Shown piece by piece: positions 1 through 9,915 of a stretch of 39,030 nucleotides of DNA. Origin of the DNA: Sergeia podlipaevii (Eukaryota; Euglenozoa; Kinetoplastea; Trypanosomatida; Trypanosomatidae); contig JASANZ010002047.1 in NCBI GenBank assembly GCA_030849805.1, forward strand, positions 1-39,030. Direction: 5' to 3'. A program made the position numbers and the translations under genes. How positions within the stretch are numbered: the first letter of the stretch is position 1; each line of letters starts with the position of its first letter. The notes beneath the pieces are model-generated. The model was not told where the DNA came from. It did not search any database and worked only from the letters and a program-made list of their open reading frames with translations.

Positions 1-105
1 CTTCTCCACACACAGTACCTTTTGATGCTCATTGGTATTGACTGAGACTGGGTAACGGGGGCGTTTAATCAGGTTGTAGGAACCCCCTCTTCGAACATTT
101 TTGGT

Positions 106-138
106 TCCCTCTTCTTTTACTCGCTGGTACATATATAG
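106..138 (+). promoter_or_regulatory. Possible trans-splice acceptor for the first gene
   Basis: A short pyrimidine tract (TTCCCTCTTCTTTTAC) is followed by AG at 137-138, six bases before ATG 145. A six-base leader would be unusually short, so either another upstream AG or a downstream start codon may be the real one. Confidence 0.25.
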
Positions 139-144
139 ATATCG

Positions 145-3100
145 ATGGAAACATCACGCAGGCTCTTTGTCCGTGCTTCTTCACTATATCCACATGCTCC
201 ACTGTTTTCACATCCCATCATCCCTAACGCACGCAGAGCACCTGAACTGCAAGGCAAGACATCATCGCCATGGCCAGCACCAGCAACTGCCTCTCCACGT
301 CAGTTTCACAGCATTGGGGACAGAAATGAAACAGCACCATCGCATAAGCGCACGACCAGCAGGTGCGCCATAGTCAGATCTTCTCAGTGGTCGCCACTCT
401 GCCATACCCATCCAGGAGCAAACTACAGCAGCGAGTCAGAGTCATCGCTAGCGTCTACTCCCCCCTCTCCCACCTCCACCCTTGCCTTCTGCTCCTCTTC
501 AATAGAAAGTGACACCACGCCCGGCGTGGAACACGAATGGGTAAGCGGCCCCACGATGCAGGCCGCACTTCAACGCGCCTATCCGCCTTTGCCACTGATA
601 TATCGCGGCTCTCAAGCCTCCCTGCTTGCCCAATGCAAAAGTCCGGGTACTGGCACTAGTGCTCTTGTAGCAGCAGCGTACGATACGAAGCCGCTGCAAG
701 CTACGAACTACAGAATCAGAGGCCAACTTAAACATGAGAAACAAACTCACACCGATCTCGGTGACCCTGACACAGATGCTCAAGATGAGCTCATCGCTAA
801 TATTCGTCTGTATCAACCTCCCGTGTGTGTTCGTCCAAGTGTATTTGCTAGGGATACAGTCGGCTTTGGCACACTGCCTCTCCAGAGGCTTTTTGCTCCT
901 CCAGTGTGCAATCCTCTCTCCTACCTGCTATGCACGCTGCCATTCTCTACTTCTGCCCTGTCCTACTTTTCTGCCTCCTCTGTGCTGCATGCGTGTCCGC
1001 TCTCTCCAAGCATGGCGAGGTCCTGCCGCGGCGCTTGCCAATATGACTGCGTAGATCGGGCCTGCTTCACTGCTGCAGACACGCAGCGACTTGAGTACTT
1101 TTGTCAGATAATTGGGCAGCGCGTGCCTGCCTTTGGTGTGGTTGCAGAAGAGGAAGAAAAGGATGAGCCTGAAGAAAGTGACGGCGGGGGCACGGAGAGG
1201 AGCAGTTTGTTAGGTGCGGTGCCCACCACATCAGTCGGTGTCAGAGTACTCACTGAGCGTGTGCCGCTGCCCCCACTGGAGCCCTCCTGGCAGGCACTTC
1301 GCGTGGCGCTCCAAGGTGCAGACAGGGAGCTCCGTAGTGGCAGTTGGTGGCGATACACCGCGAGTGAACTCTCGCGCGCTGCCTTTGTTCATTCAGAAAA
1401 TGCCAACGCTCACGACAGTGTTGGAAGTAGAGAGATGCAAAGTGGACCTTCGTCGAAAGTGAAGGAGGAGGACGCTATCGTTCGCTGCCCAGCTGTTCGA
1501 CCGCGGAGGCCCTTCCTACCTGAAGAAATGTGGCAGAGAGTATGGAACGGGCGATGCTGGCTTCTTGAAGAGGACCCACAGCTCTGCGAGGCGGGTCGTG
1601 CTATACATGAAAAGCAGTATCACCTCAGCATCTGCGAAGAGAAGGTTGGGGCATCACGAGAGCAATCCGCAACAGAAAACCAAAGTTGGACTCAGATATC
1701 AGAACACAGGGAGATGAAGTCGCCATTATCATCATTGCTGCCGCCGCCACTGTGTAGAGCGTGGATGCCCCCGACCTGGAATGAAGGTAATCGCAGCTCT
1801 CAGAAAATTTTCAATCGTGCTCGGCGGGATATCACAACTAGCAGCAACCATAGCGGGACTGGTGGTGGTGGTGTTGTAGGCGGTGGAAACGGTTGCGGTG
1901 CCGGCCAGCTCTGGACGGTGGCGTTGCACAAGCGATGGGTGCTTGTTGGACTGAATCACTATCTCCAGTACATGAGAGGAGCCTATACTGCTTCAGCCGC
2001 ACCTAGTGAAGCAACAGCAGTCGCAAAAGATGAAGAGGTCCATCTTGACGGAAACGCAAGCTGTGTGTTCTCTGTGGTACATGATGCGAGAGATGATAAC
2101 GAAAGTTCCAAAACCGTTCGGACAAAGAGACAAGAGTCAACGCCAGCGCTGGGAGACCCCGCACAGCAGTGTCAGATGCCTGGAAACGTATATATTGCCC
2201 CACTCCTTATGGGGAAGGACCTACTGCGCTTTCCTAGTTATGAGGCCACTCATGGCATCTCTTTAGTGTGCGGTCGGCAGCAGCGGCAGCAGCAACAACA
2301 ACCCCGGCCAGGACCGAACCACCTCTGCGATCGTCAGCATATAAAGAAGACGAGGGGGTCATTGCTATCCACTGGAAAGGCAGAAGAAGCAGAGGTGAAA
2401 GCTGGAGAGGAACACTATGACCCATTTAGCGCCGCTGCTGCGTGCCAGCAAATTTGTTGGATATCTCTTAGTCAAGCACGCGAACGCGGCTTGAGCGTCG
2501 CCCGCCCACTTCCTTCCCCTATGCTATGCTCGACACCTTTGCTACCGCATGACAAGAGAGAGGACCTGACAGAAATGCAAGAGGAGAAGCAGCCTATTGC
2601 CATCACTGAACAGAATGTCCCACGTGGTGTAGGTTCTCTTTTCAATGGACTACACACTGGTGGCGCTACGGTTGAGTCAAAGAGAGCAGTGGAGGCGATC
2701 CCCTGCGCTGAGGCCTTCTCCTCCTCCACCTTCACAGAGATAGATACAGATGTATGTGCAGTGACAACGGAGGAGTTTTACCTTGTGGGCTTCTGGGCGG
2801 ATCAAGTCCCTGACTGGTGCGTTGCCTTGCTCTCACCTGCTCCTCTGAGTAGGACGGACGGCAGTCAAAGCGTCAAGGCGCCGCACATGAAGTTGCAACA
2901 CCACTCAGCATTAAGAATCTCAGAGGAGGAGAGAGAAAAGGCGCGCGCCTGTCTACTAGAATGTGCCAACGCACCTTGGTCACTATCCTCACCACTCATC
3001 TCTAGTTGCACTGGTGACGACGGCGATGGTGAGGAGTACGTTTATGTACTCCAGTGCGACCTGTATGGCAGTGCGTCGCCTCGGGTTTCCCATGATGACA

Positions 3101-4803
3101 CCAGCCAGTCTTCTGCTCCTTTTTCTTTGCCCCTGCCATCTCTCTTGTGGAAGCGTTACAACACACGCGATGTAATCGTCAATTTTTCTTTTCCTCTACG
3201 GTCCGATGGCTCCTTGCTACGCTTTATCGATGTACACGCGGTCTTTGTGCTCTCGCAGAAACACGCGGCAGAAGCAACAGCAGTCGCTGGTGTCTCCTCA
3301 GTGATACACGCGCATGATCCCTTTGGGAAACTACTAGAGAAGTGGAGCCCGACTCACACAACACTCGCATTAACTTCGTCACCTTCATCATCATCATCGC
3401 CTTCGTCCCCTCTAGAAGCCATATCTCTTTCATCTTCCCTGAGTGGCGGCGCGGAAGGTGATAGGTCTTGCAGTTCCCGCCCTTCCTTCACAGCTTACAC
3501 GACCGGCACCGCCAGGAGCGTGGTGGAACGCATCACACAGCACTGGAGGACGTCACAACAGTGGACATGGGAGGCGTATGACGAAGCGCTGCGCACTGCC
3601 ACGTGTGGTGTTGCCACTTATGGTGACCAGCACGAAGTCAGCAGAGGGGATGTTTCTCTACCCACTGGCAGCACTCCTAAGGGTGTTCAGTGTCAGGACA
3701 TAGTTGGGGTCGAAGGAGAGGGACAGGAAGACGATTTGGCGCTAGATGGCGGCGTGATGCGAACTCCGTCCGCGATAGCTAGCGATGGCACTGCTAGTCG
3801 CCTCATGCCATCTACTGCTCTTACAGAAAGCGAAGATGTCATCCCGCATGATGAACAATACGGTGACGAGGGAGAGAGGGGAGAGGCAAAAGCGGCAGCA
3901 CACAGGCTCGAGCGGGTGCAGGCCTCGTTATGGAATACGCTGGAAGTGCGCGCGGAGGAACCCGACATGAGCACTACCGACTTGCCAGCTGTAGACCGAC
4001 GAGGAAACATTGGGGCAAGCTATCACTCGATAGCACATCAGGGTCTCCGCAAGCGTGATAGAGGGAGCGGCCGATCGCATAGGCTATATAAGGCCTATGC
4101 ACATCCCAATCAGCTCGCGGCGGAGGCCATCCCCCACGTGCATGCACTTGGCAAACAAAGGGCGTGGTCGATTGTCTCGGCCCATGAGCAAGCAGTGCGT
4201 GCACGGCACATGCTTCGGCGTGGCAAGGAAAGCAACAGCGAAGATGAATCCCCATGGATACTTCAGTCGCGATACACCTCTTCACGCTTCCGCTACGCTG
4301 ACACAAGCAACAAGACGTCTGAAGGCCAACCACCCGAACAACAATCATCTCGGAGAGGAGTCGTGAAGACTTCTTCAGAAGTGCACAGACATTCATTTTT
4401 GTCACCTCATACAGGAAAATATACTGTCACCACTATCGCAGAGCTTTGTGAGCAAGAGAAACGGCTGTTTCACCGCCGATGGGCACCTTGGCGGCGATAC
4501 CTAAATGTTTTTGCCGAGGGTGCTGCCGATCCTATAGGCATTTTTTCCTTAACACCTTCGCCACTGCTAGCTTGCACAGAGCAATTCCACCAGTCAGACG
4601 TCATCTCCTCTTTTGGCAGCAGCTCTAGTTGCACCACCCGCGTCCCCACTGGTAGCGCGCTGCTAGACGCTACAGCACACGCCACGGTGAACTGTCAGCG
4701 AGTCATTCAGGTTGAAGATATAGGCATTGTCATCCTCACCGTGACGCAACGCACACCATACATTAACGCTTCTAATATAGCAAGCGCGCAGAAGAAAAAA
4801 TAA
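145..4803 (+). CDS. Hypothetical protein, 1552 aa, no recognised family
   Basis: Long intronless open frame ending in TAA. I recognise no family. Visible features are a Ser/Thr/Pro-rich first ~290 residues, an acidic run near residues 332-346, a glycine-rich stretch near residues 570-588, a glutamine run near residues 711-716 and scattered low-complexity acidic or basic segments. Between these lie islands with ordinary globular composition, for example around WTVALHKRWVLVGLNHYL, FYLVGFWADQVPDWCVALL and the C-terminal WAPWRRYLNVFAEGAADPIG. No signal peptide, membrane helix or nucleotide-binding loop is evident. The start is uncertain: ATG at 145 lies only a few bases after a possible splice AG (137-138). 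Later in-frame ATGs occur at 556 and 1012, the latter right after a pyrimidine-rich stretch. A ~290-codon stop-free frame upstream of 1012 argues that the longer form is coding. Probably a lineage-specific trypanosomatid protein. Confidence 0.75.
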   Translation: METSRRLFVRASSLYPHAPLFSHPIIPNARRAPELQGKTSSPWPAPATASPRQFHSIGDRNETAPSHKRTTSRCAIVRSSQWSPLCHTHPGANYSSESESSLASTPPSPTSTLAFCSSSIESDTTPGVEHEWVSGPTMQAALQRAYPPLPLIYRGSQASLLAQCKSPGTGTSALVAAAYDTKPLQATNYRIRGQLKHEKQTHTDLGDPDTDAQDELIANIRLYQPPVCVRPSVFARDTVGFGTLPLQRLFAPPVCNPLSYLLCTLPFSTSALSYFSASSVLHACPLSPSMARSCRGACQYDCVDRACFTAADTQRLEYFCQIIGQRVPAFGVVAEEEEKDEPEESDGGGTERSSLLGAVPTTSVGVRVLTERVPLPPLEPSWQALRVALQGADRELRSGSWWRYTASELSRAAFVHSENANAHDSVGSREMQSGPSSKVKEEDAIVRCPAVRPRRPFLPEEMWQRVWNGRCWLLEEDPQLCEAGRAIHEKQYHLSICEEKVGASREQSATENQSWTQISEHREMKSPLSSLLPPPLCRAWMPPTWNEGNRSSQKIFNRARRDITTSSNHSGTGGGGVVGGGNGCGAGQLWTVALHKRWVLVGLNHYLQYMRGAYTASAAPSEATAVAKDEEVHLDGNASCVFSVVHDARDDNESSKTVRTKRQESTPALGDPAQQCQMPGNVYIAPLLMGKDLLRFPSYEATHGISLVCGRQQRQQQQQPRPGPNHLCDRQHIKKTRGSLLSTGKAEEAEVKAGEEHYDPFSAAAACQQICWISLSQARERGLSVARPLPSPMLCSTPLLPHDKREDLTEMQEEKQPIAITEQNVPRGVGSLFNGLHTGGATVESKRAVEAIPCAEAFSSSTFTEIDTDVCAVTTEEFYLVGFWADQVPDWCVALLSPAPLSRTDGSQSVKAPHMKLQHHSALRISEEEREKARACLLECANAPWSLSSPLISSCTGDDGDGEEYVYVLQCDLYGSASPRVSHDDTSQSSAPFSLPLPSLLWKRYNTRDVIVNFSFPLRSDGSLLRFIDVHAVFVLSQKHAAEATAVAGVSSVIHAHDPFGKLLEKWSPTHTTLALTSSPSSSSSPSSPLEAISLSSSLSGGAEGDRSCSSRPSFTAYTTGTARSVVERITQHWRTSQQWTWEAYDEALRTATCGVATYGDQHEVSRGDVSLPTGSTPKGVQCQDIVGVEGEGQEDDLALDGGVMRTPSAIASDGTASRLMPSTALTESEDVIPHDEQYGDEGERGEAKAAAHRLERVQASLWNTLEVRAEEPDMSTTDLPAVDRRGNIGASYHSIAHQGLRKRDRGSGRSHRLYKAYAHPNQLAAEAIPHVHALGKQRAWSIVSAHEQAVRARHMLRRGKESNSEDESPWILQSRYTSSRFRYADTSNKTSEGQPPEQQSSRRGVVKTSSEVHRHSFLSPHTGKYTVTTIAELCEQEKRLFHRRWAPWRRYLNVFAEGAADPIGIFSLTPSPLLACTEQFHQSDVISSFGSSSSCTTRVPTGSALLDATAHATVNCQRVIQVEDIGIVILTVTQRTPYINASNIASAQKKK

Positions 4804-6288
4804 ATCTCATATATATACATAAATAAATATATGCATCCATTTCACTCAGGTACACCCATTCTTATCTTATTATTTTTTTTTTTTTTAAAAAGCAAATACA
4901 TTCACTTCTTTTGGTCAGATATATTTGCATGATGATGACCCCCTTAATCTTTAGGGAAGAAAGAAAGAAAGAAAAAAAAGGGAGGAAAGTCCACCAATGA
5001 AACAAAGAGGAACTGTTTGGGGGGACATACATATTTTTGTGCACCAACAAAAAAAAAAAGGAAGAAGAAAAAAAAAAAGAATGAACCGCACTACCTCACT
5101 CTCACGTAATATCATGCTTTCCCCTACACTCCTACATACACATCAACAAATCAGATCTTCAGACAAACCACATAGCATCACAAAATCCCCATTATCATTA
5201 CTCTCCATTTCTCCTTCTTTACCTACCTAACATCCCCACAACAAAAATAATAGGGACACTAACTACCCACCAATTGTGTTTCAACGCCCACAAAACAAAA
5301 ATAAAGCAACGTAATCAGCAGGAAAATATAACGACACCCCACCCACATGAGGAGACCCGTAGCCGCTGCAGCCCTCTCAGTGGGCAGCCGCGGGTGATAG
5401 TTCTCCAAGAATTCCGAGCACTTCCTCATGGGACGCCTCCCCCCCCCCTCTTGCCCCGCGCTTCCTATGCGTGCCGCGTGTTGCAGTGATGAAAACAACT
5501 TCTTAACGACGAGCGGACTGAACCAATCACTGTGGACATTTCGAATGTGTACAAATGTTGAGCAACACGCACTAGCACGCACACACACACACATACACAC
5601 ACATACACATATGCACTTTGGTGAGGGGAAGGTGGGTGATGGTGCCCCTTCCTCACTGCACTGAGAGTGCCCATCAGCGGCGTGCGAGTAGCGATGACAC
5701 ACAGTTGTAGTGCGCGACTGAAGCCTCGTGATCGAGAAACACAACCGCCGTGGGGGCCGCGTGCTCACCACTATCTGAATTGTCATGCGTGCCAAACTTC
5801 GTGTTTTGTATTTGTGTTATTTTAAATGTTGTATGTTGCTGCTTTTTTTTTCTTCGTTTTGCGAATATGTGGAGATGTATAGTGTTTGTGGACTATGCGA
5901 TGTGGTTTACATGAAATTGTGTTGGTTGCCGTTATGGACCGCCTATTCTTCTATGCTCATTTTTTTCTTCGTTCTTATTTTTCTTCGTTCTGTCTTTTTT
6001 TGGTAGTACGGACTTGTTTGACAGTAGAGACGTTGAGCAACGAATGCAAGGCGTATATACAGCACTAACTTACTTTTGTTGTTGTTGCTGTTATTGTTTT
6101 CAATATATAGATTGACTCATCCCACGCATAGAGTTAGGGTTTTGGTAGTGCGCAGGGTAGGCCTTAGGAGCTCCTTTACCAAAATAAAAAGAAATATTAA
6201 TTTTTATTTTCTTGTGAGACATAGTCGTAGATTCTGCCCAGGCAGGAGGCGCTGATTATATAATTGTGTAGGGAAAGATTTAGCAGTG
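4804..6288. other. Intergenic region, no supported gene
   Basis: Low-complexity AT-rich sequence follows the TAA at 4801: poly-T, A-rich GAAA runs and a (CA)n tract near 5580-5610. Open frames here are short and low in complexity, including a 178-codon minus-strand frame at 5259-5795, and look non-coding. The region probably holds the 3' UTR of the first gene and the 5' leader of the next. Confidence 0.6.
5958..6110 (+). promoter_or_regulatory. Candidate trans-splice acceptor region for ORC4-like gene
   Basis: There are two candidates. A strong U-rich tract (about 5958-6002) ends at AG 6005-6006, and a weaker T/G-rich tract ends at AG 6109-6110. The leader from 6111 to 6288 contains no ATG, which supports the start at 6289. 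Using the first AG would place one upstream ATG at 6044. No promoter is expected for individual trypanosomatid genes. Confidence 0.4.
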
Positions 6289-9200
6289 ATGGCACCAAAG
6301 AAGCGTTGTTCTGCGCCTAAACCGGCTGCGAAGGTCATTCCTATTAGGCGCAGCAGTAGCGCGCAAGCGAGGGCGAAGAAGGAAGCATCCGTTGCGCCTG
6401 CACGCAAGACTGCCGCAAAACAGGTCAAGGCGTCTCCTGCAGCAGGAGCAGCAGCGGCTAGCAAAAGGAAAGTTCCGAGCACGAAACAGAGTGCACGTGT
6501 AGCGTTACCTTCCACAGCGGTGGCACGAGCTGTGCCGCCACCTGCACCTGCGTCATCTTCGACTGGCGGGTGTAGCCGCGGCAAAAGGAATAATCGCGTG
6601 AACGCTCGCAACTCTCTAGACGAGGCGCGGGTTGTGGCGCATAACTTCCTGGCCGCCAAGAATGCCGTACTAGAAGCTGAAAAGGCAAAAAAGCAGCGGA
6701 AGCAGGAAGAAATTCAAAGAGAGAGGAAAGCAGAAGAAGAGCGAAAGAAGAAGGTTGCTGAAGAGGCCGCGGCGCGTGCAGCAGCAGTGGCAGCCAGGCG
6801 TTTAGAAAAGCAGAGGGGTATGGAAGTCAGTGTCTCACTAGGGGAGCTGCTTGCCCGCCAAATACATGCTCTTGTCGCCCAGCGGTGTGAAGCCTTGGAC
6901 GCGGACAGTATCAGGGTGCATCGCCACCGCATGACAACCGCATATTCGCGTCACGATCGCGCGTGTTTTCTCGCTGACGTGGAGAACCACCTGTGGCGCA
7001 GCATGTGTCGGTTGCTTCCAAGCCTTACTACACGTACCAGCAGAGCTTTCGTGTCTATTGCCATGAATGGCCGGACTCCCCTGAGTTCCCCTGCTGTGAG
7101 CAGCAGCGATGAGGACGATGATGAGGCGGGCACTGGTAAGCCAGGCGGAGGAGGGGATGACGTGCTGCGTCAGCTGTTGCGCTCGAAGAAGAAGCGCGAC
7201 CCCGACGCGGGTCACGAGGAGGCCTATCACACAGTGCGTGATACCATCGCCGCGTCCTGCGCGCTTGGTCATCGCTCCTGCCAAGTGCTTTGGGGCCCTA
7301 GAGGGAGTGGCAAGCATCGCATTATGCGACTGGTGGCGGAAGAGTGCAGGAGGATGCCGAACACCCTTGTGCTGGAGCTCAATGGCGGACTGCTGAAAGG
7401 AGATGAGGGAGCCATCCGCGCGATTGCGCAGCAGATGCTAGATTTTTTAAAGTCTCCACGCTCGGCGACGCTACGAGCCCGGGACTGGTCCATAGCAACT
7501 GGCACGTTTGACTTTGGGCGGCTATTTCACTTTGAGAAGCACCTCAGCCAGGTCGAAAGGGGGCCTCACGAAGAGAATGTCACGGGGGGCGCTTCTTACA
7601 GAACATCTAGTGTTAACGTCAACAACAAGAGTAAGGCACTGAAGTCACAAGGAGCTGCTGATAGCGCGAATATGGCGAGAAAGAGGCGTAGAGGTGATGG
7701 ATTTGACGACGGCGACGAGGATGACGCTGTTGGCGATCGTGGTGGTGGCGGAACTCGCAGGAAGCATACTCGCACCGCTGTGAGCGACAGCGATACCGAC
7801 GCAGACGAAGGAGAAGCGATGCTGATTAGTTTTACCACCGCCTACCTGAAAGGCGGCGCTTCCTCGGCTCTTTCTCCCCTTCAACGTGCGCTCCTAGCGA
7901 TGAAATCAAGTGGCACCAACATTGTGGTTTGTATTCGCCAAGTGGATCAGTTTGGTATCGCATGTGATCAGCTGCTCTACGTTCTTTCAGGCCTCATGCA
8001 CGAAGGGGATGGCGGAGGAGGAGGCATGACGCTGCTCTTGTCCTCCGGCACTCCAGACGTACGGCAGCTGGAAAAGCGCCTGTCCAGTCGGCTGACGTGT
8101 GAAACTCGCTTTGTGCCCATGTTAAACTGGACGGTGCGACGGGTGGTGAGGGCGGTCGTGACAGCCGTGAGGGATGAAGCGAGGCGCGCACTGGGGGCCG
8201 TACTGGCAGAGGGAGCCCGCTCAGAACGTGAGGAAAAAGCCGCTGCCGCCGCGCATGGTGGTGGTGGGCACAACGAGGCTGCAGGAGGGAAAAAGAGCAC
8301 AAGGAAGAAATCACAGGGCAAGAAGGTCAGTAATGCCCGCGGTGGCGGCAAGGCAGTGGAAGAGGAAGAGGAGGATAGCAGTGCGGCAGGGGCGGTGACG
8401 GCGGAACTGGAAGCCACGCTGGCAGCGATGGCAGTAACGACGGCGTCTATGATGCCTGCAGGTGTGTTGGCACCGCACTTGACGGGAGCGTGCGGTTGGC
8501 GCGCTGCCGATAGAACTGGCCTCTCGTCTTCCTCTTTGTTCTCTGCAGCTGCTCCGTCTTCAATGGTTGAAAGAGATCTTTGTACACCGAAAAGCAGAGA
8601 TGCTCTCTCACGCGTCGCCGCACCGCCTGCCTCGCTGCTTGCACACCCAACTTTAGTTTTAGAGACCATTGGATGCATGTGCGATGCACTTCTCAAGCAA
8701 CTCAACACAGAAGCTATGCAGGAGCAGGGGGCAAAGAGCAAGAAGAACGAGGAGGAAGAGGGCAGTGGAAGGCACGTTCGCCTTCTTTCCCCACATCATC
8801 AAGGCAGCGGGCACACAGGAGATGGCGCCATCATCAACAATAATAGTACTACGACTAGTAGTCACAGAAGCAGCAAGAGACCAAGTCCTTTCATTCAGAA
8901 GCTCTCAGCCACTTCTGCAGAGCTCACGGCGACAGGTGCTACCGCTCCGATTGTGCTCAGCGCGGTCGCTACCATCCTCGGCAAGACGACAGCTGGCGCA
9001 CTGGACGGACTCGGGGATGCAACACGAGGGCGGCTGCTACAGTGGCTCTACGTGCGCATTGCAAACGACGTACCTCTTGTGCAGCCCGCGTGCACTGAAC
9101 GGGTGATGGAGCAGCTTGCTCTCTCTCCGCCTTCTCCACCTCCTCTTGTGATGACGGCAGTTGCTTCACTGCAAAGTGCCTCAGTCTATGCGACTAAGGC

Positions 9201-9915
9201 GTCATCGTCATCGCATTATGCTTCTATTCATAACACGCCAAGACACTTGACTGGATCGGATGTTTACCTGTCGCTACAGGACAGAGCCCCACCTCTGGTG
9301 AAGGAGCGTTGGGCCCTTACTACACGCACGCAGTCCTCACGCTCTGGAGCAGCTGTGGTAGAATCACCTGAGAAACAGCGCGTAGAGGGAAGCGGACCCG
9401 AGCGCATCGCTGTTGCCGCTGTTGCTTCCCCTTCGCATAGTGCTGTTGCGGGTCGCCTTGACACCGTACCGCAAGCGGCCTGTAGCGATAGCGCTGACGC
9501 CACCGTCAGTGGACCTGTGTATGTACCACTGCCTCCTGACCTGTTTGATCTTCTCGATGGAGGTCGCCTGGTGCAGCTGGGGTATGGTAGCCGGGAGGCG
9601 TTTTTGCTTTTGGTCTACATTCTTATTCACCATGAGGCGGGTGTGTCTCGCAGCGTCCCAGATCTTCTTGTGGACGTGGCATCTTCACTAGGTACCGCGG
9701 CAGCTGCAGCAATCGATCGAGACGCCTTTAAGGTCGCGATACTCTTGCTTGCACGGTGGAACATAGTGCATGTGGGGGGCGTGGTCACTCTCTGTGGCAG
9801 CGCGGCACGACTACGTGAGTTTCTCTTGAGCGTTTTGGAGAAGCGGGAGCTGTGGTGTGAGGGCGTACTGGGCTTTGACGCTAGAGCATACATGCTGATT
9901 CGCAATATGCTTTAG
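6289..9915 (+). CDS. ORC4: Origin recognition complex subunit 4-like AAA+ protein
   Basis: 1208 residues. A putative nuclear replication-initiation ATPase-fold subunit. The N-terminus is basic (PKKRC at residues 3-7) and is followed by a charged Lys/Glu/Ala-rich helix (about 125-175). Walker A is GPRGSGKH (336-343). The segment after it, VLELNGGLLKGDEGAIRAIA (from ~361), matches the ORC4 pattern of an 'LNG' strand followed by an alpha helix. The Walker B position reads VVCIRQVDQF (546-555), lacking the usual Asp-Glu. The downstream LEKRLSSR (R597, R601) matches the conserved ORC4 'LEKRVKSR' arginine region. A winged-helix-like domain occupies about 1079-1200. Long low-complexity, charged or Gly/Ser-rich insertions (about 430-510, 640-710 and 820-870) make it far longer than animal ORC4 (about 436 aa). 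The start is ATG 6289; an in-frame GTG just before it was not used. ORC1/CDC6-like is the main alternative, but the LNG and LEKR motifs favour ORC4. Confidence 0.85.
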   Translation: MAPKKRCSAPKPAAKVIPIRRSSSAQARAKKEASVAPARKTAAKQVKASPAAGAAAASKRKVPSTKQSARVALPSTAVARAVPPPAPASSSTGGCSRGKRNNRVNARNSLDEARVVAHNFLAAKNAVLEAEKAKKQRKQEEIQRERKAEEERKKKVAEEAAARAAAVAARRLEKQRGMEVSVSLGELLARQIHALVAQRCEALDADSIRVHRHRMTTAYSRHDRACFLADVENHLWRSMCRLLPSLTTRTSRAFVSIAMNGRTPLSSPAVSSSDEDDDEAGTGKPGGGGDDVLRQLLRSKKKRDPDAGHEEAYHTVRDTIAASCALGHRSCQVLWGPRGSGKHRIMRLVAEECRRMPNTLVLELNGGLLKGDEGAIRAIAQQMLDFLKSPRSATLRARDWSIATGTFDFGRLFHFEKHLSQVERGPHEENVTGGASYRTSSVNVNNKSKALKSQGAADSANMARKRRRGDGFDDGDEDDAVGDRGGGGTRRKHTRTAVSDSDTDADEGEAMLISFTTAYLKGGASSALSPLQRALLAMKSSGTNIVVCIRQVDQFGIACDQLLYVLSGLMHEGDGGGGGMTLLLSSGTPDVRQLEKRLSSRLTCETRFVPMLNWTVRRVVRAVVTAVRDEARRALGAVLAEGARSEREEKAAAAAHGGGGHNEAAGGKKSTRKKSQGKKVSNARGGGKAVEEEEEDSSAAGAVTAELEATLAAMAVTTASMMPAGVLAPHLTGACGWRAADRTGLSSSSLFSAAAPSSMVERDLCTPKSRDALSRVAAPPASLLAHPTLVLETIGCMCDALLKQLNTEAMQEQGAKSKKNEEEEGSGRHVRLLSPHHQGSGHTGDGAIINNNSTTTSSHRSSKRPSPFIQKLSATSAELTATGATAPIVLSAVATILGKTTAGALDGLGDATRGRLLQWLYVRIANDVPLVQPACTERVMEQLALSPPSPPPLVMTAVASLQSASVYATKASSSSHYASIHNTPRHLTGSDVYLSLQDRAPPLVKERWALTTRTQSSRSGAAVVESPEKQRVEGSGPERIAVAAVASPSHSAVAGRLDTVPQAACSDSADATVSGPVYVPLPPDLFDLLDGGRLVQLGYGSREAFLLLVYILIHHEAGVSRSVPDLLVDVASSLGTAAAAAIDRDAFKVAILLLARWNIVHVGGVVTLCGSAARLREFLLSVLEKRELWCEGVLGFDARAYMLIRNML

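Noticed and set aside
4861..5090. CRISPR-like or tandem array in the A/T-rich repeats
   Set aside because: Only homopolymers and GAAA-type runs; no spaced direct repeats, and the genome is eukaryotic.
5259..5795. 178-codon minus-strand frame in the first intergenic region
   Set aside because: Includes a translated (CA)n run and low-complexity sequence, with no domain; on the wrong strand for the unit.
6134..6139. TTAGGG, the trypanosomatid telomere hexamer
   Set aside because: A single isolated copy; no tandem array, so chance.
6286..6288. GTG start one codon before the ORC4-like ATG
   Set aside because: Nuclear trypanosomatid genes start at ATG; 6289 is the start.
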